DNA of 20,867 nt from an uncultured Prevotella sp. (GTDB lineage Bacteria; Bacteroidota; Bacteroidia; Bacteroidales; Bacteroidaceae), in assembly GCA_958369755.1 (NCBI GenBank), contig CATXJC010000032.1, positions 1 to 20,867 of the forward strand, in the 5' to 3' direction. A program made the position numbers and the translations under genes. Positions 15,287 to 20,867 of the stretch are shown here, piece after piece. The stretch's first letter is position 1; each line of letters starts with the position of its first letter. The notes beneath the pieces are model-generated. The model did not search any database. It was not told the DNA's origin and saw only the letters and a program-made list of their open reading frames with translations.

Positions 15287-15303
15287 TTTTTAAACTATAT
15301 CTT

Positions 15304-18300
15304 ATGATTAGACAACTATTCACAGTAAGTACTATGATTATGGCTCTTGGTATGACTCCTACTCACGCATATGGGGGGGTGACTCGTATCCAGGAAACTA
15401 ATCAGTCCAAGAACGGACAATGCACTGGTACCATTATTGACCCTACAGGTGAGCCAGTAATTGGTGCTACAGTTACAGTTAAGGGAAAGCAGGGTGGAAC
15501 CATCACCGATTTGGATGGTAAGTTCGTGCTTTCTGATGTTCAGCATGGTGCAACCGTTTGTATCAGCTACATTGGTTTCGAGCCAGTGGAGATGGTATGG
15601 AAGGGTGGTGCCATCAATGTAACCATGAAGGAAGACAACAAGACTTTGAATGAGGTCGTTGTTGTCGGTTTCGGTACTCAGAAGAAGGTAAACCTCACTG
15701 GTGCCGTTTCTACCGTTGATTCCAAGACCCTCGGTGCTCGCCCAGTCAACTCTGTTGTTGACGCTCTTCAGGGTGCAGTAGCCGGTATGAACTTCTCTAC
15801 ACCAAGCAGTGGTGGTACTCTTAATTCAACCAAGAATTTTAATATCCGTGGTACAGGTACTATCGGTGCCGGTTCTTCTGTATCTCCACTCGTGCTCATC
15901 GACGGCATGGAGGGCGATATGAACGCACTCAACCCACAGGACATCGAGAACATTTCTGTATTGAAGGATGCTTCTGCTTCTTCCATCTACGGTTCGCGTG
16001 CTGCCGGTGGTGTAATCCTTATTACTACCAAGAGTGGTAAGAAGGGTAAGGCTTCCATTAACTACAACAACTCATTCCGTTTTGATTCTCCACTCAACAT
16101 GCCGGAGATGATGGACTCTTATACATGGGCTAAGTACATGAACGCTGCTTCTGTAGGTAGCGGTGCTGGTGTCTGGTTTACAGATGAGAAGCTCGAGCAG
16201 ATCAAGAAGGCTCAGAGCGATCCTACCATGCAGAAGATGTTCAAGAACAGCAACAACCGTTGGGAGGTTTGGGACAATACGCCACTCTTGCCTCTTGGTA
16301 ATACCGACTGGCTCAAGGAGCAGTTTGGTACCAGCTTCTCACAGGAGCATACCTTGAGTATCAATGGTGGTGATGATCGTTTGCAGTACTATGTTTCTGG
16401 TAACTATCTCAACCGTGGTGGTCTTCTCCGTCATGGCGATGATAGTATGCAGCGCTATACTATGACAGGTAAGATCAACGCTCAGATAACCAACTGGTTG
16501 CGCATGACCTACAATACCCGTTTTGCCCGTACAGACTTCGATTCTCCTGGTGATTTGATCAATGGTACAGATGTGTTCTTCCACAATATGTGCCGTTACT
16601 GGCCTATTATGCCAACTACTGATCCTAATGGTCATTGGGTACCAGAGTCATACATCGGTCGTCTTCAGGATGGTGGCCGTGCCAAGAATCAGGCAGACCG
16701 TCTCTCTCAGCAGCTTTCATTTGTTGCTACACCTGTAAAGGGTCTGACTCTGAATGCTGAGTTGAACTACCGTATTGTTACAGAGTTCAACCACCGTGAC
16801 TGGCAGACCACATACGCTTACGACTGCGACAACAATCCTTATGTAGATACCAACGCAACATCAAGCGTGTATGAGTATTCATTCAAGTCGAACTATTTCA
16901 ACCCTAACCTCTTTGCTGAGTACAGCCGTTCATTTGGCGATCACAATATGAAGGTGATGGGTGGTTTCCAGAGTGAATGGTTCCGCCAGCGCAATATGAA
17001 GGCACAGCAGAACGGTATCATGTCTGGTCTTCCTACTCTTGATACAACAACCACCAAGCCAAGTGTAGGTGGTGCATATAACTCATGGACTACAGCCGGT
17101 TTCTTCGGTCGTATCAACTACGACTATGCAGGCCGTTACCTCTTCGAGGCTAACCTCCGTTATGATGGATCTTCACGTTTCCTCCGCGAGAACCGCTGGA
17201 ACTTCTTCCCATCATTCTCTGCAGGTTGGAACATTGCCCGTGAGAAGTTCTGGGAGCCATTGACTGATTACGTAAACACATTGAAGCTCCGTGCTTCTTG
17301 GGGTCAGTTGGGTAACCAGAATACTGACAACTGGTATCCTTTCTATCCAACCATCGGCTTCTCTTCTCAGGGTGGCAACTGGTTGATCAATGGCGCTAAG
17401 CCAAATACCGCTTCACAGCCAGGTCTCGTATCTTCTACTCTTACATGGGAGAAGAGCCGTACATGGGAAATCGGTCTCGACTGGGGTGCTTTCAATAACC
17501 GCCTCACCGGATCGTTCGGCTACTATCAGCGCAAGACATTCGACATGGTAGGTCCTGCTCCTGAGTTGCCTGTTATCCTCGGTGCCAATCCTCCAAAGGT
17601 GAACAACCTTGATATGACATCTAAGGGTTGGGATCTCCAGATTGGCTGGCGTGACGTAATCGGTGAGGTAAGCTATGGTGCATCTCTCGTATTGAGTGAT
17701 AACCAGGTGGTCATCGACAAGTATCCTAACCCATCTAAGAAGCTCGGTTCATACTATGCTGGTGCTAAGCTCGGAGACATCTGGGGTTATACCACAATCG
17801 GTATCGCACAGAGCCAGGATGAGATGGACAAGCACCTCGCAAAGGTTGACCAGAGCGCACTCGGAAGTGGCTGGACTGCTGGTGACATCATGTATAAAGA
17901 CCTCGATGGCGACGGCAAGATCAATGGTGGTGAGGGTACAGCCGACAAATCTGGCGACCGCCGCATCATCGGTAACTCTACTCCTCGCTATAACTTCGGT
18001 TTGAACCTCGATGCAGCTTGGAAGGGCTTTGATATCAAGGTGTTCTTCCAGGGAACCCTCAAGCGTGATTACGCAGCAGGTGGTGCCGTATTCTGGGGTG
18101 CTATCGGTACTGGTAAGTGGCAGGCTACCGGCTTCAAGTTCCACGAGGATTACTGGCGTGAGGACAACAAGGGTGCATACTACCCACGTGCAGACTGGGG
18201 TGGTGGTCGTAATACCCAGACTCAGACCCGCTATTTGCAGAATGCTGCTTATGGCCGTCTGAAGAACCTCACCATTGGTTACACCTTGCCAAAGTCTATC

Positions 18301-18480
18301 ACAAGCAAGGCTTATATTGAGAATCTTCGCTTCTTCGTATCTGGTGAGAACCTCTTCACTATCACTAACTTCACAGAGGCTGGTGATCCAGAGCTGATCG
18401 GAGCAGGTTATGGCGGTGAGATTGGTAAGACATATCCATTGTCAAAGACATTCTCATTCGGTCTTAGTGTAACATTCTAA
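15304..18480 (+). CDS. SusC/RagA-family TonB-linked outer-membrane transporter
   Basis: This 1058-residue TonB-dependent transporter works with the lipoprotein from the next gene to import large nutrients, usually glycans or peptides, across the outer membrane. The start is ATG at 15304. The frame extends to a TTG at 15271, but that start lies in the repeat leader and would mask the signal peptide (MIRQLFTVSTMIMALGMTPTHA, cut likely after Ala22). A carboxypeptidase-regulatory-like domain spans about 39-109. A TonB-box-like LNEVVVVGFG is at 115-124. The plug runs to about 245, with PLVLIDGMEGD and the SusC hallmark ISVLKDASASSIYGSRAAGGVILITTKSG-type block (split here only by its position, 217-245). 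The remainder is a beta-barrel ending in aromatic Phe. A run of seven G follows the signal peptide. The substrate cannot be told; no hydrolase or sensor is nearby. Confidence 0.95.
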   Translation: MIRQLFTVSTMIMALGMTPTHAYGGVTRIQETNQSKNGQCTGTIIDPTGEPVIGATVTVKGKQGGTITDLDGKFVLSDVQHGATVCISYIGFEPVEMVWKGGAINVTMKEDNKTLNEVVVVGFGTQKKVNLTGAVSTVDSKTLGARPVNSVVDALQGAVAGMNFSTPSSGGTLNSTKNFNIRGTGTIGAGSSVSPLVLIDGMEGDMNALNPQDIENISVLKDASASSIYGSRAAGGVILITTKSGKKGKASINYNNSFRFDSPLNMPEMMDSYTWAKYMNAASVGSGAGVWFTDEKLEQIKKAQSDPTMQKMFKNSNNRWEVWDNTPLLPLGNTDWLKEQFGTSFSQEHTLSINGGDDRLQYYVSGNYLNRGGLLRHGDDSMQRYTMTGKINAQITNWLRMTYNTRFARTDFDSPGDLINGTDVFFHNMCRYWPIMPTTDPNGHWVPESYIGRLQDGGRAKNQADRLSQQLSFVATPVKGLTLNAELNYRIVTEFNHRDWQTTYAYDCDNNPYVDTNATSSVYEYSFKSNYFNPNLFAEYSRSFGDHNMKVMGGFQSEWFRQRNMKAQQNGIMSGLPTLDTTTTKPSVGGAYNSWTTAGFFGRINYDYAGRYLFEANLRYDGSSRFLRENRWNFFPSFSAGWNIAREKFWEPLTDYVNTLKLRASWGQLGNQNTDNWYPFYPTIGFSSQGGNWLINGAKPNTASQPGLVSSTLTWEKSRTWEIGLDWGAFNNRLTGSFGYYQRKTFDMVGPAPELPVILGANPPKVNNLDMTSKGWDLQIGWRDVIGEVSYGASLVLSDNQVVIDKYPNPSKKLGSYYAGAKLGDIWGYTTIGIAQSQDEMDKHLAKVDQSALGSGWTAGDIMYKDLDGDGKINGGEGTADKSGDRRIIGNSTPRYNFGLNLDAAWKGFDIKVFFQGTLKRDYAAGGAVFWGAIGTGKWQATGFKFHEDYWREDNKGAYYPRADWGGGRNTQTQTRYLQNAAYGRLKNLTIGYTLPKSITSKAYIENLRFFVSGENLFTITNFTEAGDPELIGAGYGGEIGKTYPLSKTFSFGLSVTF

Positions 18481-18513
18481 CTTATCATTTAGATTATAGA
18501 AAGGAAACAATTT

Positions 18514-20523
18514 ATGAAAATTAAATATATTTCAATGCTCTTATTGGGCGCGACGCTCGGTCTGACAAGTTGCAATGACTATCTTGACAAGGAGCCTGAA
18601 AGCAACGTGACACCTGCGTCTTTCTTTACTAGCGCCGACGACCTGGCTGCCTACACCGTGAATCTCTATGGTGTATTGACAAGTATTGGTCCTGGTAGCT
18701 ATGGTATGAGTACCTTTGCTTATGATAACGATACCGATAACCAGGCGGGAACCGGTTATTCTAGCCGTTGGGTTCCTGGAAACTGGAAAGTAGGTCAGAG
18801 TGGTGGTGCTTGGGATTTCGGTAATATCCGCTCGGTGAACTATTTCCTGGATCAGGTATTGCCAAAGTTCGAGGCTAAGCAGATTAGTGGTGCTGAGGCT
18901 CAGGTACGCCACTACATTGGTGAGGCATACTTCCTCCGTGCTTACCTTTATTTGGACAAGTTGCAGTCTTTGGGTGATTTCCCTATCGTGCTCACAGCGC
19001 TTCCTGATGACAAGGAGACTCTTGTTGAGGCTTCAAAGCGCCAGCCACGTTATAAGGTAGCTCAGCAGATTCTCGACGACCTTGACAAGGCACTCGACCT
19101 GCTGCAGGAATCAGCTCCTGGTGGCAAGAACCGCATCTCTCGCGATGCAGCCCTTCTGCTCCGTTCACGTGCAGCCCTCTTCGAGGCTACATGGGAGAAG
19201 TATCACAAGGGTACTGCGTTTGTGCCAGGTGGTCCAGGTTGGCCTGGCAAGGCTGAGGATATCCAGGGATTTGACATCGATTCTTCCATCAATCACTTCC
19301 TCGATGAGGCTATGAAGTCTTCTAAGGAATTGGGTGATAAGCTCGTTGGCAACCTCGTAGAGAATACGGATACTCCAGAGGGTCAGAATGCAAGCTTGGC
19401 AAGTATCAATCCTTACTACACCATGTTCTGTGACAAGGATATGAGCGGCTATAGCGAGGTTTTAATGTATCGTGCTTTTGATAAGGCAAAGGCTAACGTT
19501 ACCCACAACGTGCAGATGCAGTTGCAGCGCAACGGCGGTGGTACTGGTTGGACACGTGGCCTCGTCAACTCATTCCTCATGCGCAATGGTTTGCCTATCT
19601 ACGCTGCCGGCTCAGGCTACGACCCAACTTGGGAAAACCAGGGTGTGAAGGCTACCTTGCAGAATCGCGATTCTCGCATCCAGCTCTTCACCAAGATGGA
19701 TGGATCTATCGAGAACTACACCAGTGAGGGTGCTGTTCCAACCGACCTCTCATGGACAGTAAAGGGCAACAACGAGACTCGTATGGTGACAGGTTTCGCA
19801 GTAAAGAAGGGTAAAAACTATGATTCCCAGCAGGGACTCAATCACGACTACGGCGAGAGTGGTAGCATCGTATTCCGTGGCACAGAGGCTCTCCTCAACT
19901 ACATGGAGGCTTCCTGGTTGAAGAACCATACTATCGACGCTACAGCTGATAAGTACTGGCGTGCTCTCCGCATCCGTGCCAAGGTAGATCCTGATTACAA
20001 CAAGACTATCGCAGCTACCAACATGCAGGAGGAGGCTAAGTGGGACTTCGGTGCTTATTCTCATGGTAAGTTGGTAGATGCTACTACTTACAACATCCGT
20101 CGTGAGCGTCGTGATGAGTTCATTGGTGAGGCTTCCCGCTGGGAGGACTTGATTCGCTGGCGTGCTTGCGACCAGGTAAACGGTTACCAGATTGAAGGTA
20201 TGAAGTACTGGGGTACTGTTTACGAGGGCAAATGGCTCGATGGTACAACCAACCTCGCTATCGTAGATGTTGAAGGAGGTAAGGGTAATATGAGTGATAA
20301 GACCATTAGTGGCGACTATATCCGTCCATACCAGATTTCCAAGATTAACAACCAGGTATTTGATGGTTATCACTTTACACCTGCTCACTATCTGTCTCCT
20401 ATCGCACAGAGCGTATTCCGTCAGACAGCAGCTGGTGACCAGACCGATCTTACCACATCTGTAGTTTACCAGAACCCAGGTTGGCCATTGGTTGCCGGAC
20501 AGGGTGCAACTGCAGTAGAGTAA
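18514..20523 (+). CDS. SusD/RagB-family nutrient-binding outer-membrane lipoprotein
   Basis: This 669-residue surface lipoprotein acts as the lid and ligand-binding partner of the SusC protein. The lipoprotein signal peptide ends in LGLTSC with the lipidated cysteine at residue 20. It is followed by the usual NDYLDKEPESNVTPASFF, where SusD proteins start. The SusD N-terminal domain (TPR-like helices) contains HYIGEAYFLRAYLYLDKLQSLGD. The C-terminal region has the conserved RRERRDEFIGEASRWEDLIRW. At 669 residues it is longer than the common 500-600. It begins 33 bases after the susC stop, with AAAGGAAA upstream of ATG. A hairpin follows 64 bases after its stop, so the operon seems to contain only these two genes. 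Confidence 0.95.
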   Translation: MKIKYISMLLLGATLGLTSCNDYLDKEPESNVTPASFFTSADDLAAYTVNLYGVLTSIGPGSYGMSTFAYDNDTDNQAGTGYSSRWVPGNWKVGQSGGAWDFGNIRSVNYFLDQVLPKFEAKQISGAEAQVRHYIGEAYFLRAYLYLDKLQSLGDFPIVLTALPDDKETLVEASKRQPRYKVAQQILDDLDKALDLLQESAPGGKNRISRDAALLLRSRAALFEATWEKYHKGTAFVPGGPGWPGKAEDIQGFDIDSSINHFLDEAMKSSKELGDKLVGNLVENTDTPEGQNASLASINPYYTMFCDKDMSGYSEVLMYRAFDKAKANVTHNVQMQLQRNGGGTGWTRGLVNSFLMRNGLPIYAAGSGYDPTWENQGVKATLQNRDSRIQLFTKMDGSIENYTSEGAVPTDLSWTVKGNNETRMVTGFAVKKGKNYDSQQGLNHDYGESGSIVFRGTEALLNYMEASWLKNHTIDATADKYWRALRIRAKVDPDYNKTIAATNMQEEAKWDFGAYSHGKLVDATTYNIRRERRDEFIGEASRWEDLIRWRACDQVNGYQIEGMKYWGTVYEGKWLDGTTNLAIVDVEGGKGNMSDKTISGDYIRPYQISKINNQVFDGYHFTPAHYLSPIAQSVFRQTAAGDQTDLTTSVVYQNPGWPLVAGQGATAVE

Positions 20524-20587
20524 AGCGTGTGAACATATTCATTCGGCTTATGTTTTGAAATTAAGAGATTAAGACATAAGATACAAA

Positions 20588-20625
20588 AAAGGCTCGCAAG
20601 AAGTTTCGATTTCTTGCGAGCCTTT
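20588..20625. terminator. Bidirectional terminator between susD-like and ddh (GGCTCGCAAG family)
   Basis: A perfect 15-bp stem (20588-20602 with 20611-20625) has an 8-base loop. The left arm is AAAGGCTCGCAAGAA. The T-run is best on the minus strand (six T), where it lies about 80 bases after the ddh stop. On the plus strand the arm is followed by ATTATTTG, a weaker tract. Confidence 0.85.
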
Positions 20626-20668
20626 ATTATTTGCTTAACTATGAATCTGAACCAGTTAAACTAATCAT

Positions 20669-20701
20669 AAAGTTCAATGTTCCAAGCTCAAAGTTCAATG
20701 T
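20669..20701. repeat. Short direct repeat AAAGTTCAATGT x2 downstream of ddh
   Basis: AAAGTTCAATGT occurs at 20669-20680 and 20690-20701, with a period of 21 bases. It lies in the spacer between the terminator and the ddh stop codon. Confidence 0.65.
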
Positions 20702-20703
20702 CT

Positions 20704-20867
20704 TTATACGAGAGTTGCAACGACTTCCTCACGGGTACCTGGCAACATGTCGATGACAGGAATCTCTGGCATGGTGTAGCAACCTGGCTGGAGACGGAAT
20801 GAAGCGCGAGCCACGTTAACCAATACCTGAGCGGTGAGGGCTGGGTTGTTGATGCTCATGTTGAACT
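20704..20867 (-). CDS. ddh: meso-diaminopimelate dehydrogenase, C-terminal part (cut by window edge)
   Basis: On the minus strand the frame is open from the right edge to TAA at 20704-20706 and gives about 54 residues. The visible sequence contains NMSINNPALTAQVLVNVARA, then FRLQPGCYTMPEIPVIDMLP and a GTREEVVATLV end. This matches the C-terminus of NADP-dependent meso-diaminopimelate dehydrogenase, which makes DAP from tetrahydrodipicolinate in one step for lysine and peptidoglycan synthesis. The N-terminal cofactor-binding part is outside the window, so the call rests on the tail only. Confidence 0.82.
   Translation of the reverse strand, partial: FNMSINNPALTAQVLVNVARASFRLQPGCYTMPEIPVIDMLPGTREEVVATLV

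Noticed and set aside
15271..15303. TTG start for the SusC protein, 11 residues upstream
   Set aside because: It lies within the leader repeat and puts charged and bulky residues before an otherwise standard signal peptide starting at ATG 15304.
1..20867. tRNA, rRNA, CRISPR array or complete insertion sequence
   Set aside because: None was recognised on reading. The repeats found are short and local, without regular spacers or a transposase.

Overview
The window looks like a chromosomal segment of a gut or oral Bacteroidota, most likely Prevotellaceae (Segatella/Prevotella copri-like). The reasons are: a SusC/SusD pair; several starts preceded by the Bacteroidota -7 promoter element TAnnTTTG; few strong Shine-Dalgarno sequences; near 50% GC coding DNA separated by very AT-rich spacers; and a dxs-trkA-trkH gene order. 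The genus is an inference from style, not from a marker gene.

Layout. 1-119 (-) is the start of an ECF-type sigma factor cut by the window edge. 275-1855 (+) is a lactate permease, followed by a strong bidirectional hairpin and a compact palindromic repeat element. 2064-3008 (-) is an EamA/DMT exporter. Divergent from it, 3183-5016 (+) is a two-gene unit of a small ABC-type ATPase and a DUF4435 TOPRIM-like protein. This is the architecture of PARIS (AriA/AriB) and OLD-like anti-phage systems and is the best candidate for an unusual system here. It converges on a RhuM-family gene (5111-6130, -) that differs from its neighbours in base composition and in having a strong Shine-Dalgarno.

6241-12084 (-) is a housekeeping block read dxs, trkA, trkH, manA: isoprenoid precursor synthesis, K+ uptake (TrkA regulator plus TrkH channel) and mannose-6-phosphate isomerase. 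An AT-rich repeat lies between trkA and trkH. Divergent from dxs, 12285-14989 (+) holds an exported bleomycin-hydrolase-like cysteine peptidase and, 14 bases later, a UPF0597/CyuA-type [4Fe-4S] L-cysteine desulfidase or serine dehydratase-like enzyme. The pair suggests peptide breakdown feeding amino-acid catabolism.

15304-20523 (+) is a SusC/SusD nutrient-uptake pair with a repeat-bearing leader and no associated glycosidase or regulator in the window. The right edge (20704-20867, -) is the C-terminus of meso-diaminopimelate dehydrogenase.

Small-scale structure is rich. Three intrinsic terminators of unrelated genes share the stem word GGCTCGCAAG (with G-U variants). Short direct repeats sit in many spacers, and a G7 run lies just after the SusC signal peptide. 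No tRNA, rRNA, CRISPR array or complete insertion sequence was seen.
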